Source: Actinacidiphila yanglinensis (GTDB lineage Bacteria > Actinomycetota > Actinomycetes > Streptomycetales > Streptomycetaceae). Taken from it: a DNA stretch of 64,000 nucleotides. The notes under the pieces were generated by a model. The model did no database searches, was not told the DNA's origin, and worked only from the letters and a program-made list of their open reading frames with translations. The stretch lies in contig NZ_FNVU01000008.1 of assembly GCF_900107965.1 (NCBI RefSeq), positions 186,001 through 250,000 of the forward strand, read 5' to 3'. This document shows, piece after piece, positions 40,149 to 48,397 of the stretch (positions are counted from its first letter, which is position 1; each line of letters starts with the position of its first letter). Made by a program: the position numbers and the translations under genes.

Positions 40149-41309
40149 ATGGGAGAGCGAGCCGCGTTGTGGAGGGCGCCCGGGTTGCTCGCCACGCTGA
40201 CGCTGGTGGCAGGCGCCCTGCTCGACCTCTTCGGCCCGAAACCGTACGTGGGTCTGCCGCTGCTGGCGGCGGCGCCGCTGGCCGCCGCCGGGACCCTGTC
40301 GTTGGGTGTCGGCGTGCTCTTCGCGGTGCTCGCGACGGTCGCCGCCGTCGTGCTGGACCTCGGCCAGGGGCAGCCGCTGCTGGCGACCCTGGTGGACGCG
40401 GCGGTGGTCGGCGTGGTGGGGGTGCTGGCGCTGGCGGTCAACGTGCTGATGAGACGGCAGGTGACCGAGCTCGCGCGGGCAACGGCCGTCGCGGAGGCGG
40501 CGCAGCGGGCGGTCCTCCCCCGGCTCCCGGCCCGGGCCGGGCCGCTGGCCGTCGCGTCGACGTACACCGCGGCGCAGGCGGAGGCGCGGATCGGCGGCGA
40601 CCTGTTCGCGGTCCAGGAGACACCGTTCGGCGTGCGGCTGATGATCGGGGACGTGCGCGGCAAGGGACTGCAGGCGATCGGCGCGGTGTCCGTCGCGATC
40701 GGGGCGTTCCGGCAGGAGGCGGAGCACGCGCCGAGCCTGGCCGCGCTGGCCGCGCGGATGGACAAGGCGCTGGCGCGCAACGCCGCGCGGGAGGGCGTGG
40801 ACTTCCCGGCCGAGGACTTCGCCACGGCGCTGTTCGCCGAGGTGCCCCTCGACGGGCGCACCCTCCTCCTGGTCAACCGGGGGCACCCGGCGCCCTATCT
40901 CGTCTCGGGCGGGTCGTTCACGCCCTTGCGGCCGAGCGTGTACGCGCTGCCGCTGGGCATGGGACTGCCGGGCGCGGCCACGCACGAGCGCCCGATCGAC
41001 CGCTGGCCGCTGCCGACGGGCGCGAGCGTGCTGTTCGTGACCGACGGGGTCACCGAGGCACGGGACGGCAAGGGGGTCTTCTACGATCCGTGCCGCTCCG
41101 CGCTGGCCGGCCGGGACTTCGCGGATCCGCGGGACCTGGTCGACGCGCTGACCGAGGACGTGGACCGGTGGACCGGCCATGACCGCCAGGACGACATGGC
41201 CGTTCTCGCCGTGACCCGCACCCCGGCCGCCGGGGCGACCTCCCTGTCGCCGCCGTCCGCGTCGCCGTCCGTGTCACCGCCCGTGTCACCGCCCGTGTCA
41301 CCGCCCTGA
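40149..41309 (+). CDS. Membrane-anchored SpoIIE-type PP2C phosphatase
   Basis: A 386-residue protein with four N-terminal membrane segments (about residues 10-105), a short linker helix (VTELARATAVAEAAQRAVLP), and a SpoIIE/RsbU-type PP2C domain (about 125-355). Metal-binding motifs are EARIGGDLF, MIGDVRGKGLQA and FVTDGVTEARD; the last region has DRQDDMAVL. Such enzymes dephosphorylate anti-anti-sigma factors or similar proteins. No HATPase domain is attached. The C-terminus ends in a short SVSPPVSPPVSPP repeat, encoded by a 12-bp tandem repeat. The gene overlaps the nickel/cobalt transporter gene tail-to-tail by 12 nt. Confidence 0.92.
   Translation: MGERAALWRAPGLLATLTLVAGALLDLFGPKPYVGLPLLAAAPLAAAGTLSLGVGVLFAVLATVAAVVLDLGQGQPLLATLVDAAVVGVVGVLALAVNVLMRRQVTELARATAVAEAAQRAVLPRLPARAGPLAVASTYTAAQAEARIGGDLFAVQETPFGVRLMIGDVRGKGLQAIGAVSVAIGAFRQEAEHAPSLAALAARMDKALARNAAREGVDFPAEDFATALFAEVPLDGRTLLLVNRGHPAPYLVSGGSFTPLRPSVYALPLGMGLPGAATHERPIDRWPLPTGASVLFVTDGVTEARDGKGVFYDPCRSALAGRDFADPRDLVDALTEDVDRWTGHDRQDDMAVLAVTRTPAAGATSLSPPSASPSVSPPVSPPVSPP
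41271..41306 (+). repeat. 12-bp tandem repeat, three copies
   Basis: GTGTCACCGCCC is repeated exactly three times (41271-41282, 41283-41294, 41295-41306). It encodes V-S-P-P units at the end of the phosphatase, and the last copy overlaps the end of the transporter gene on the other strand. It is a likely site of copy-number change by slippage. Confidence 0.9.
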
Positions 41310-42437
41310 GGACCCGCCCGCCGCCGCCCCGCCCCAGCGGTGCTCGACCCGGGCCAGGCGCCAGTACGCCAGCGCGCACGCCCAGACCACGACGAAGAGC
41401 CCGGCGATGACGTAGCCGACGTTGTTCAGGTCGATGCCCGCGACCTGGTCGGTGAAGGCGTTCCTGAACCCCGCGTTGTCGTGCAGGACACCGACGAGTT
41501 CGATGGTGCCGATGACGAAGGCCACCGCGATGGACAGCCCGGTGATGGTGAGGTTGTAGTACACCTTGCGCACCGGGTTGGAGAACGCCCAGTGGTAGGC
41601 GAAGTTCATGAAGGTGCCGTCGAGGGTGTCGAACAGGCTCATGCCGGCGGCGAACAGCAGCGGCAGGCACAGGATCGCGTACCAGGGCAGCCCTGCCGCG
41701 GCGCCCGAACCGGCCATCACCATCAAGGTGACCTCGGTGGCGGTGTCGAAACCGATGCCGAACAGCATCCCGACCGGGAACATCTGCCCGGGGTGGCGGA
41801 TCGACCGGGTCAGGCGGCCCAGGACGCGGTTCATGAAGCCGCGGTTGTCGAGGTGCTTCTCCAGCTCGTGCTCGTCGAAGTTGCCGGCGCGCATCTCCTT
41901 GAACACGCGGTGGATGCCCGCGAGGGCGACCAGGTTGAGCGCCGCGATGAGATAGAGGAAGGACCCGGACACGGTGGTGCCGATCACCCCGAGGGTGGCG
42001 TGGGTGCCGGAGTCCTGGTTCGAGAGGGTACCGGCGATCTTCGCGCCGCCCGCGATCAACCCGGCCAGCACGATGACGATGCTGGAGTGCCCGAGGGCGA
42101 ACCAGAAGCCGACCGAGACGGGCCGCTGGCCGTCGGCCATCAGCTTGCGGGTGGTGTTGTCGATGGCGGCGATGTGGTCGGCGTCGAAGGCGTGCCGCAT
42201 GCCGAGCGTGTACGCGGTGACGCCGAGCCCGACGCCGAACGCCTGCTTGCCGACGGCGTAGTGGTGCGGCGCGACCATGACCACCAGGATCGCGAACGCC
42301 ACCACGTGCAGGGCGGCGACGGCGGCCAGCAGCACGCCGGTACGTATCAGGTCCGCGCGGCCGAAGCGCCGCAGCGGGGGAACCGGCGTCGTGCCGGCCG
42401 GGCCGGCGGGCGCCGGGCCGATTTCGGGCAGGGTCAT
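41298..42437 (-). CDS. Nickel/cobalt transporter (NiCoT, HoxN/NixA type)
   Basis: A 379-residue permease with eight predicted membrane segments. The NiCoT signature GMRHAFDADHIAAIDNTTR (HX4DH, about residues 79-97) is intact, and the second family motif FALGHSSIVI follows. A further conserved segment GMLFGIGFDTATEV is at about 225-238. It takes up Ni2+ or Co2+. A cobalamin riboswitch in its leader shows that it is probably a cobalt importer for vitamin B12 synthesis, repressed when B12 is plentiful. The C-terminus is Gly/Ser-rich and overlaps the phosphatase gene by 12 nt. Confidence 0.95.
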   Translation of the reverse strand: MTLPEIGPAPAGPAGTTPVPPLRRFGRADLIRTGVLLAAVAALHVVAFAILVVMVAPHHYAVGKQAFGVGLGVTAYTLGMRHAFDADHIAAIDNTTRKLMADGQRPVSVGFWFALGHSSIVIVLAGLIAGGAKIAGTLSNQDSGTHATLGVIGTTVSGSFLYLIAALNLVALAGIHRVFKEMRAGNFDEHELEKHLDNRGFMNRVLGRLTRSIRHPGQMFPVGMLFGIGFDTATEVTLMVMAGSGAAAGLPWYAILCLPLLFAAGMSLFDTLDGTFMNFAYHWAFSNPVRKVYYNLTITGLSIAVAFVIGTIELVGVLHDNAGFRNAFTDQVAGIDLNNVGYVIAGLFVVVWACALAYWRLARVEHRWGGAAAGGSSGR

Positions 42438-42483
42438 GTCGGGGCAGCCTCTCCAGCACCTCGTGGACAGTGTCGTCGTGCGG

Positions 42484-42653
42484 TGCCGTGGCCGGTCTCC
42501 TGGCTTACGGGTCGAACGCCGCCGCGCTCGGCCTTCCCGGCCGCACAGGCGACCAGTGGCCTCCGCCCCGGCATGCGGGGCGGAACGAACACGACGACTT
42601 CCCGATCACAGTGGCGAGGGCCGCTTCGGTATCGCACCGATCTTCCCGAGCAC
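42484..42653 (-). ncRNA. Cobalamin riboswitch
   Basis: On the minus strand the leader contains the B12 box AAGCCAGGAGACCGGCC (42506-42490), a match to the consensus rAGYCMGgAgaCCkGCC. Upstream of it are GGGAAGATCGGTG (from 42647) and GCCACTGTGATCGGGAAG (near 42612-42595), the other conserved helices of the element. It begins about 215 nt before the transporter start. The boundaries are approximate. Confidence 0.93.
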
Positions 42654-42796
42654 CACGGCGCAGCCAGCGTAGGTGGGCGTTCCGGTACGGGCAACTTCGT
42701 CGCAGGTGCGAACTCCTCGCGCATCGTGCGCGGACGGCCCGGTGCGGAGGCCAAAACCCGTTGCGGGGGCGCGGGTCCGCGTTCCACCATCCCTGG

Positions 42797-43741
42797 GTGA
42801 TCGAGAGCTCTGAGAGCAACTCCCCCGTCGATGGGGGCGGCAGGGCCGACGGGCGGGCCGGGATCGACGCCGCGCTGGTACGGCGGCTGCTCGCCGAGCA
42901 GTTCCCGCAGTGGGCGGGACTGCCGGTGGCGCCGGTTCCCGTCGACGGATGGGACAACCGGACGTACCGGCTCGGCGACGCGATGACGGTACGGCTGCCG
43001 ACCGCCGAGGGGTACGTCCCCGCGGTGGCGAAGGAGAACCGCTGGCTGCCCGTCCTGGCCCCGCAGTTGCCGGTGCCGGTGCCGCCGCTGCTCGCCACCG
43101 GCGAACCCGGCTGCGGCTATCCGTACCCGTGGTCGGTGCGCGGCTGGCTGGCCGGGGAGACCGCGCGCGCCGAACGCATCGGTGACCTGGCCGAGTTCGC
43201 CGTCTCGGTGGCCGGGTTCGTCCGCGCCCTCCAGCGCGCGGACGCCTCCGGGGGCCCCGCGGCCGGCGCACACAGTTTCCACCGCGGCGGTCCGCCCGCC
43301 CACTACGACGACGAGACCCGGCAGGCCCTCGCGACACTGCGCCGCCGTCCGGGCCACGGCATCGACACCGACCGGGCCGAACGGATCTGGGACGAGGCCC
43401 TCACCAGCCGGTGGGAGGATCAACCGGTCTGGTTCCACGGCGACATCGCCCACGGCAACCTGCTGGTCGAGGACGGCCGGCTGGCCGCGGTCATCGACTT
43501 CGGCACCTGCGGGGTCGGCGACCCCGCCTGCGATCTCGTCATCGCCTGGACGATGTTCTCCGGACGCAGCAGGCAGGCGTTCCGCGCGGCCGTCGGCCAC
43601 GACCCCGCCACCTGGTCGCGGGCCCGGGGCTGGCTGGTCTGGAAGTCCCTGATCTGCCTGGCGGACCAGATCGACACCGACCCCGCGTCCGCCGCGGAGC
43701 ACCGCCGCTCGCTCGACGAGGTGCTCGCCGACGAGGGGTGA
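42797..43741 (+). CDS. Aminoglycoside phosphotransferase (APH) family kinase
   Basis: A 314-residue protein of the APH/choline kinase fold. The N-lobe has VDGWDNRTYRLGDAMTVRLPT, and the catalytic loop reads FHGDIAHGNLLVEDG (Brenner-type HGDxxxxN, near residue 217), followed by AVIDFGTCGVGDPACDLVIAW, the DFG-equivalent metal site. Members phosphorylate antibiotics, macrolides or metabolites such as sugars; the substrate is not evident, and resistance should not be assumed. The GTG at 42797 is the best start, but its ribosome site is poor, so the first 10-20 residues are uncertain. It is divergent from the riboswitch. Confidence 0.87.
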   Translation: MIESSESNSPVDGGGRADGRAGIDAALVRRLLAEQFPQWAGLPVAPVPVDGWDNRTYRLGDAMTVRLPTAEGYVPAVAKENRWLPVLAPQLPVPVPPLLATGEPGCGYPYPWSVRGWLAGETARAERIGDLAEFAVSVAGFVRALQRADASGGPAAGAHSFHRGGPPAHYDDETRQALATLRRRPGHGIDTDRAERIWDEALTSRWEDQPVWFHGDIAHGNLLVEDGRLAAVIDFGTCGVGDPACDLVIAWTMFSGRSRQAFRAAVGHDPATWSRARGWLVWKSLICLADQIDTDPASAAEHRRSLDEVLADEG

Positions 43742-43768
43742 GGGTGGTGGGTGCGGGGGCGCGGCTGA

Positions 43769-44389
43769 TCAGGCGGGCGCGGCCCCGGGGTCGATCTGGG
43801 GACGGTAGCCCGCGCGCAGCGCCGCCACCGAGGACGGCGGGGTGACCACCACGGCCCGCCCGGCGGAGGGCACCCGACGCCGCGCCCCGTAGCCGTCTCG
43901 CGTCCACTCCACCAGGGCGCCGCCGCTGAGCAGTGCCGGGGTCCGCCCGTCGAGGAGCACGAACACGCCGTCGGGCAGCCCGGACCACACCATGTCGTGC
44001 AGGCGGCGCCGGTGGGTGCCGCGGTACAGCCGCTCGGCGTGCAGGTGCCGGTTGATCTCCCGGGCGGAGGGCACCGGCACGGACAGCGCGCTGCTCCACG
44101 CCTCGCGGTACTCGGTGTAGGCGGCGCGGCGGCACTCCGCGCAGGGGCGGTGCCCGGCGGCCAGCGACACCGCCTCGTCGTGGAAGAACAGGTACGTGTA
44201 GTGGTGCGGCTCCCACTGCCGCCGCCAGCGTCCGCGGAACTCCAGAGCGCAGGTCAGCCACGCGTCGCTCGCGTGGAAGCGGACCACCCGGTGACCGTCG
44301 TGCAGGATCCCCCGGTTGCCCGTCCACGCCCCGCGCAACGCAAACGCGGCGACCTCGCCGAGCGGGGTGACCCGGTTCCGCTCCGCCAC
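43769..44389 (-). CDS. Conserved hypothetical protein with PCAEC motif
   Basis: A 206-residue soluble protein of unknown function. Segments likely to be conserved are RNRVTPLGEV, GNRGILHDG, a central FFHDEAVSLAAGHRPCAECRRAAY (Cys pair plus His, possibly metal-binding) and WSGLPDGVFVLLDG. I have seen similar sequences annotated only as hypothetical. The GTG at 44389 is chosen because GGAAGG lies eight bases upstream and sequence before it looks non-coding. It is monocistronic and converges with the APH gene. Confidence 0.78.
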   Translation of the reverse strand: MAERNRVTPLGEVAAFALRGAWTGNRGILHDGHRVVRFHASDAWLTCALEFRGRWRRQWEPHHYTYLFFHDEAVSLAAGHRPCAECRRAAYTEYREAWSSALSVPVPSAREINRHLHAERLYRGTHRRRLHDMVWSGLPDGVFVLLDGRTPALLSGGALVEWTRDGYGARRRVPSAGRAVVVTPPSSVAALRAGYRPQIDPGAAPA

Positions 44390-44505
44390 CGCTCCCACCT
44401 TCCGTGCTGCCCGGCACGCCCCTTGCGGTCCTGACTCCAGGCAACCACGGCCCACTGACATCCGGCCGCCGTCCGCCGCACCCGCGTCCCCGGCGGTCCA
44501 GCGTC

Positions 44506-45126
44506 TCAGTTCCCCGTGGGCGCGGGGGCGGGCCAGGATTGGCAGTGCCAGGTCCGGCCGTCGTGGATCACGAGGAAGGGGGCGGCGTGGGGCAACGGGG
44601 TGCCCCAGACCGCGGGGCCGAGGCCGCAGAGGTGGCTCAGGGCGGCGGTGAGGGACGCGACGTGGCCGACGACGGCGACGGTGTCGCCCGGGTGGGCGGC
44701 CGCGATGTCGTCGAAGGCTCCGGTGACTCGCGCGAGCACCTCGTGGCCGCTCTCGCCGTCGGCGACGCGCTGGTCGAGGTCCTGGCCGACCACCCAGGCG
44801 TGCAGCACCTCCGCGGTGCGGCGGTGGACGGCCGGGTCGGCCGAGCCCTCGAAGGTGCCGATGCCGACCTCGACGAGCGAGGGCAGCGCCCGCGTCACGA
44901 CGCCACCGGCGGCCTCGGCGACGATCCGCCCGGTCTCGCGGGCGCGCAGCGCGCTGCTCGTGCAGACCGCCACCGGCCGGTGGGCGGCGAGCACACGGCC
45001 TGCCGCGGCGGCCTGCTCGCGGCCCCGGGCGGTGAGCGCCGCGTGCGGTACGGCGCCCGCGATGCCGGAGGTGACGTTCTCCGACTCGGCGTGCCGCAGG
45101 CACCACACGCGCAGGTGGGCGTTCAT
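44506..45126 (-). CDS. Histidine phosphatase family protein
   Basis: A 206-residue phosphoglycerate mutase-like protein. The catalytic N-terminal motif is CLRHAESENVT (LRHxE, residues 9-19), the ALTARGREQA turn follows, and the second catalytic His is in TVAVVGHVASL (near 149-159), with Arg residues at 62 and 64. It is expected to use a phospho-His intermediate to hydrolyse a small phosphorylated compound. It is 19 nt downstream of the RidA-like gene on the same strand and has GGAGG upstream, so the two probably form an operon. Confidence 0.9.
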   Translation of the reverse strand: MNAHLRVWCLRHAESENVTSGIAGAVPHAALTARGREQAAAAGRVLAAHRPVAVCTSSALRARETGRIVAEAAGGVVTRALPSLVEVGIGTFEGSADPAVHRRTAEVLHAWVVGQDLDQRVADGESGHEVLARVTGAFDDIAAAHPGDTVAVVGHVASLTAALSHLCGLGPAVWGTPLPHAAPFLVIHDGRTWHCQSWPAPAPTGN

Positions 45127-45145
45127 CCGCGGGTCCTCCCCCGGG

Positions 45146-45553
45146 TCAGGGCAGCGCCGCGGTCAGGTCGACCTCGACCAGTTGCCCGCTGTAGCCGAGC
45201 CGGGTGACGCCGAGCAGGGTGCTCGCGGTGGTGAACGCCGGGCCGATGACGGAGTCCGTGAGGCGGCGCCAGGCGGCGCCCAGCGGGTCGGTCTCGTCGC
45301 CGCACACGTAGATGACGGAGCGGACGACATCCTCCGGCCCGGCCCCGACCGCGGCCAGCGCGACCAGCGCGTTCGCGGCGACCTGGTCGATCTGCGCGTC
45401 GAGCGATCCCGCCCCGACCAGCGCCTCGGCGCGGTCGAGCGGGACCAGGCCGGCGAGATGGGCGGTGCGGCCCGCCTCGACCACGGTGACGTGGCTGTAG
45501 CCGGCGGTGGGATGGAGGTCGTCGGGATTGATGCGGGTGATCCTCGGACTCAT
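45146..45553 (-). CDS. RidA family protein
   Basis: A 135-residue YjgF/YER057c/UK114 protein. The fold landmarks VEAGRTAHLAGLVPLD, QIDQVAANALVALAAVGAGPEDVVRSVIYV and GPAFTTASTLLGVTRL are present. The Arg that carries out imine hydrolysis in RidA (usually before a VE/VD strand near residue 105) is not in the usual place; YSGQLVEVDLTA ends the protein, so it may belong to one of the Rid groups without deaminase activity. There is no ribosome site; a −10-like CAGACT seven bases before the ATG suggests a leaderless start. It leads a two-gene unit with the histidine phosphatase gene. Confidence 0.82.
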   Translation of the reverse strand: MSPRITRINPDDLHPTAGYSHVTVVEAGRTAHLAGLVPLDRAEALVGAGSLDAQIDQVAANALVALAAVGAGPEDVVRSVIYVCGDETDPLGAAWRRLTDSVIGPAFTTASTLLGVTRLGYSGQLVEVDLTAALP

Positions 45554-45672
45554 GCCGGTGAGTCTGGCGAACGGCGCCGACCGCGTCACGCGGTTTTCCG
45601 CGCGCTGCCGGGCGATCCGGCGGCCGTCGAGGTGGTCCGCCCCGCGCCGGGGGCACGGAGCCGGCCGTCGGA

Positions 45673-46071
45673 TCAGCACTCCGGCTTCGCGCCGCGGCGG
45701 GCGGCCACCGCGCCGAACAGCGCCCAGCCGTCCGCCTCTTCGGCCACGCTCCCCTCGGGACGCCACCCTCGGGCCAGGGCCTCGTCGAGCAGAGCCCGCG
45801 CGGTGCCGGGCTCGTGCAGGTTCAGCGCCGCGCCGCCGACGACCCCGACGGTGCCCGAGGCCGTCGTCGCCCCGCCCGGCACGTACCTGCCCGGGGCGGC
45901 CCGGAACACCACGCGCAGGCACCCCGGCCGGCCGGACCGGCGGATCACCACGACCTGGCGGCAGTCCTCGTACCGGCCCTCGCCCCGCGCCTCGTGGCGG
46001 TGCAGCACCGACCACCTGAACTCCGCCTCGCCGACGGCGAGTCGGCGTGCCCTGCCCTCCTTGCGGCTCAC
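45673..46071 (-). CDS. Hypothetical protein
   Basis: A 132-residue basic, soluble protein. It contains alternating strand-like stretches (EFRWSVLHRHE, RQVVVIRRSGRPGCLRVVFRAAPGRYVPG) and a C-terminal helix region (PGTARALLDEALARGWRPEG). This looks like a small beta-sheet domain with a later helix. There is no motif of known activity, and no family is recognised. Codon use is typical for the window, which supports it as a real gene. The next gene downstream on this strand is the RidA-like one, 119 nt away. Confidence 0.6.
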   Translation of the reverse strand: MSRKEGRARRLAVGEAEFRWSVLHRHEARGEGRYEDCRQVVVIRRSGRPGCLRVVFRAAPGRYVPGGATTASGTVGVVGGAALNLHEPGTARALLDEALARGWRPEGSVAEEADGWALFGAVAARRGAKPEC

Positions 46072-46170
46072 GCGCCGATGCTACGGCGGCCCGGGCCCGG
46101 TGCCCGCGAGGGGCGGACCGGGTCCGGGCCGCAGACAGCGACGGCGACCGCGCCAAGCGACGCGCGAGCG

Positions 46171-48000
46171 TTACGCGCAAGCGGCCGGCACCGGAGTGCC
46201 GGACGGGATCGCGCCCGGGACGACCTTCCACTCGGCGAGGGCGCCCGTGGCCAGCGTGGCCGCCGCGCACAGGCCGCCGTCGGCGCCGGCCTTCTGCGGG
46301 AGGACGGTCCCGCCGGCGGCGTCGACGAGGTGGTAGCTGCCGGAGACGAGGTTCAGGCCGGAGGGCAGGACGGTCACCGGGCCGTCGTAGCCGGTGGTCG
46401 GGCTGATCCCGGCCAGGGTGAGCGACGCGCTCCTGCGGTCGTTGGCGACCGCCGGGACCGTCTGCGCGGTGCCGGCGCCGGAGAGCCGGACGTACGCGGG
46501 TGCGTACTGCGCCATCTGCGCGTCGGAGGTGAGCAGGGTGCCGCCCCCGGACTGGTAGGACTTCAGCGTCGCGTCGACCCCGTTGAGCGGGAGCACCGCC
46601 TTGAACTGCCCCAGCTTCACCGCCCCGTTGGCGACCTCCTGGCTGGTCACGACGGAGAAGCCGGCCTGCTGGGCCAGCCACAGGTTCGTGATGTGGTCCT
46701 CGGGCGCGCCGAGGCTGCCGCCGGAGGGGTTGCCGTAGGCGAGCGAGTAGTCGATGTACACCGCGGCCGGCTTCGTCGGGTAGGACCCGGTCATCCCTTC
46801 GAGGGTGGGGACGAAGCCGGTGTAGACCGGCCAGCCGATGGTGTCCTTGCTGGTGCCGTCGTGGATGAAGAAGTCCTCACCGCCGTTCTGCGGCAGGTCC
46901 ATGGCGTGCAGGGACACCCACTGGGCGGCCTGGGCCTTCATCGAGGCGTCGTCCGTCGGCGCGGTCCACTCCTGGGCGACCTTCACGCCGTATGCCCGCG
47001 ACAGGCTGCCGAACAGCATCGACAGGCCGGGGCTGTTGGCGGCGTCCTCGATGATGGTGACGCGGTACTGCTTGGCGACCTTGAAGAAGGTGTCGGGGTT
47101 GTTGGCGTAGTTCGCGCCGTCGCCGACGTGGCCGCCGTAGTAGAAGTACAGCGGTGTGTTGGTGACGGCGCGGGCCGCGGCGGCGAGCCTGCTGTAGGTG
47201 TCCTGCACGCTCCAGGCGCGGAACGCCTGGTAGACGCCGGCCAGCGGCTGCCCGGCCGGCGCGGCGGGCACCTGGTCGAACGAGCTGTAGGTCGTGCCGT
47301 TCGCGGTGTTGAACGCGGCGACGGTGCCGTAGGTGCGCGGCAGGTAGGCGCTGTGGAACTCCGCGACGTCCGCCGGGGCGAAGCCGCCCGCGCCACTGTT
47401 GATGTCCCACTGGGCGTCGAGCCGGCCGTAGTCGAGGATCGAGCCGCCGTACCCGGGGTTGGACACGATGTGCTTCAGGGTGCTGGTGACGTAGTCGAAG
47501 TACTCGGGCTGCTCGGTGGGGTCCCACCACACGGGCTGGTCGCCCTGCGTGCCGTCGCTCTTGACCTCGCGGCTGGTGATCCAGTTCGCGGGACTGCCGC
47601 CCCAGCCGGCCTGCCAGAAGATCGGGACGACCTTGATGCCCGCGGCGGCGGCGTTGCCGAGCTCCTGGTCGAGTTCGGTGAAGTCGTAGTGGCCGGCGGA
47701 CGGTTCGAGGGTGTTCCACGGCAGGTCGATCTCGACACTGTTGAGTCCGTCGGCCTTCAGCGCGGCGAAGCTCGCCTGGGACCAGGCGGTGCCGTGGTCG
47801 TCGAACTGGAGCTGGGTGGCCCACAAGGTGCCGTCCCACGCGGGCGCGGCCGCCTTCGGGGGCCGCGCGGCGGAGCCGCTCGGGTGGGCGGCGGCGTTCG
47901 CGGGCAGCGCGCCGGACGCGCCGATCAGCAGGGCCGCCGCGCAGCCACCGATCAGGGGCAGCGCGCGGCGGCGGAACCCGGGCAGGGGTCGTCTGGTCAT
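46171..48000 (-). CDS. Secreted GH42-like glycoside hydrolase
   Basis: A 609-residue secreted enzyme. The signal peptide (residues 1-38) has RRRALPLIGGCAAALLIG. The catalytic part (about 50-450) is a clan GH-A-type barrel: LQFDDHGTAWSQASFAALKADGLNSVEIDLPWNTLEP, then IKVVPIFWQAGWGGSPANWI, and YLPRTYGTVAAFNTANGTTYSSF, which matches the R/Y-YG-x-x-x-x-x-N-x-x-x-x-T-x-x-S-F segment of GH42 beta-galactosidases. The later part has VLPLNGVDATLKSYQSGGG, like the GH42 trimerisation-type domain, then a small beta domain. I could not place the acid/base Glu with certainty. GAGGAAG six bases upstream fixes the start. Confidence 0.75.
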   Translation of the reverse strand: MTRRPLPGFRRRALPLIGGCAAALLIGASGALPANAAAHPSGSAARPPKAAAPAWDGTLWATQLQFDDHGTAWSQASFAALKADGLNSVEIDLPWNTLEPSAGHYDFTELDQELGNAAAAGIKVVPIFWQAGWGGSPANWITSREVKSDGTQGDQPVWWDPTEQPEYFDYVTSTLKHIVSNPGYGGSILDYGRLDAQWDINSGAGGFAPADVAEFHSAYLPRTYGTVAAFNTANGTTYSSFDQVPAAPAGQPLAGVYQAFRAWSVQDTYSRLAAAARAVTNTPLYFYYGGHVGDGANYANNPDTFFKVAKQYRVTIIEDAANSPGLSMLFGSLSRAYGVKVAQEWTAPTDDASMKAQAAQWVSLHAMDLPQNGGEDFFIHDGTSKDTIGWPVYTGFVPTLEGMTGSYPTKPAAVYIDYSLAYGNPSGGSLGAPEDHITNLWLAQQAGFSVVTSQEVANGAVKLGQFKAVLPLNGVDATLKSYQSGGGTLLTSDAQMAQYAPAYVRLSGAGTAQTVPAVANDRRSASLTLAGISPTTGYDGPVTVLPSGLNLVSGSYHLVDAAGGTVLPQKAGADGGLCAAATLATGALAEWKVVPGAIPSGTPVPAACA

Positions 48001-48119
48001 CGGGGCTTCCTCTGTCGTGTGGGGGCCGGCCGGTGCGGGAACCGGCGTGCGGGTGGGGTGGGACCGGAGGAGCTGAAGGGTCTGGTGAGACTGGTGACGA
48101 CAGTGCGCGACTCGCTCAG

Positions 48120-48148
48120 ACCCTAGAGAGGGCCGGCGGACTTGTCTA
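48120..48148 (-). promoter_or_regulatory. Promoter of the GH42-like gene
   Basis: Minus strand TAGACA (48148-48143), 17 nt, TAGGGT (48125-48120), about 120 nt before the gene start. The remainder of the 397-nt divergent gap (48001-48397) contains no gene; on the plus strand it ends in AAAGGAGAC, the ribosome site of the esterase gene. Confidence 0.6.
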
Positions 48149-48397
48149 CGGCATCGCGCAGAATGCCATCTCCGCCCGCACGCCCGCCCGTTGCTCGCCT
48201 GCCTCCACGCGAAGCACCCACACCCCTCCCCAACTGCCTTGATGTGCATGCCTCGTGACCTCGACGCGGTCCGGCAGTCTGATGTGAGGCAGCATCAGCC
48301 CGCTCGACTTCTGAGCAAAGTCCTTCATTTTCCCGCACGTTTCCTGGCGCGAGGCGGCTTCTTTCGCCCGCGCCGCGCGAAAGGAGACTCCCCCACC

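Noticed and set aside
42797-43741. APH-family gene considered as an antibiotic-resistance gene
   Set aside because: The family has many metabolic members, and nothing in the sequence or context indicates a drug substrate.
46171-46681. An alternative minus-strand frame covering the RidA region and the end of the GH42-like gene
   Set aside because: Only its last 135 codons (from 45553) show a real family; the rest is shadow of neighbouring genes.
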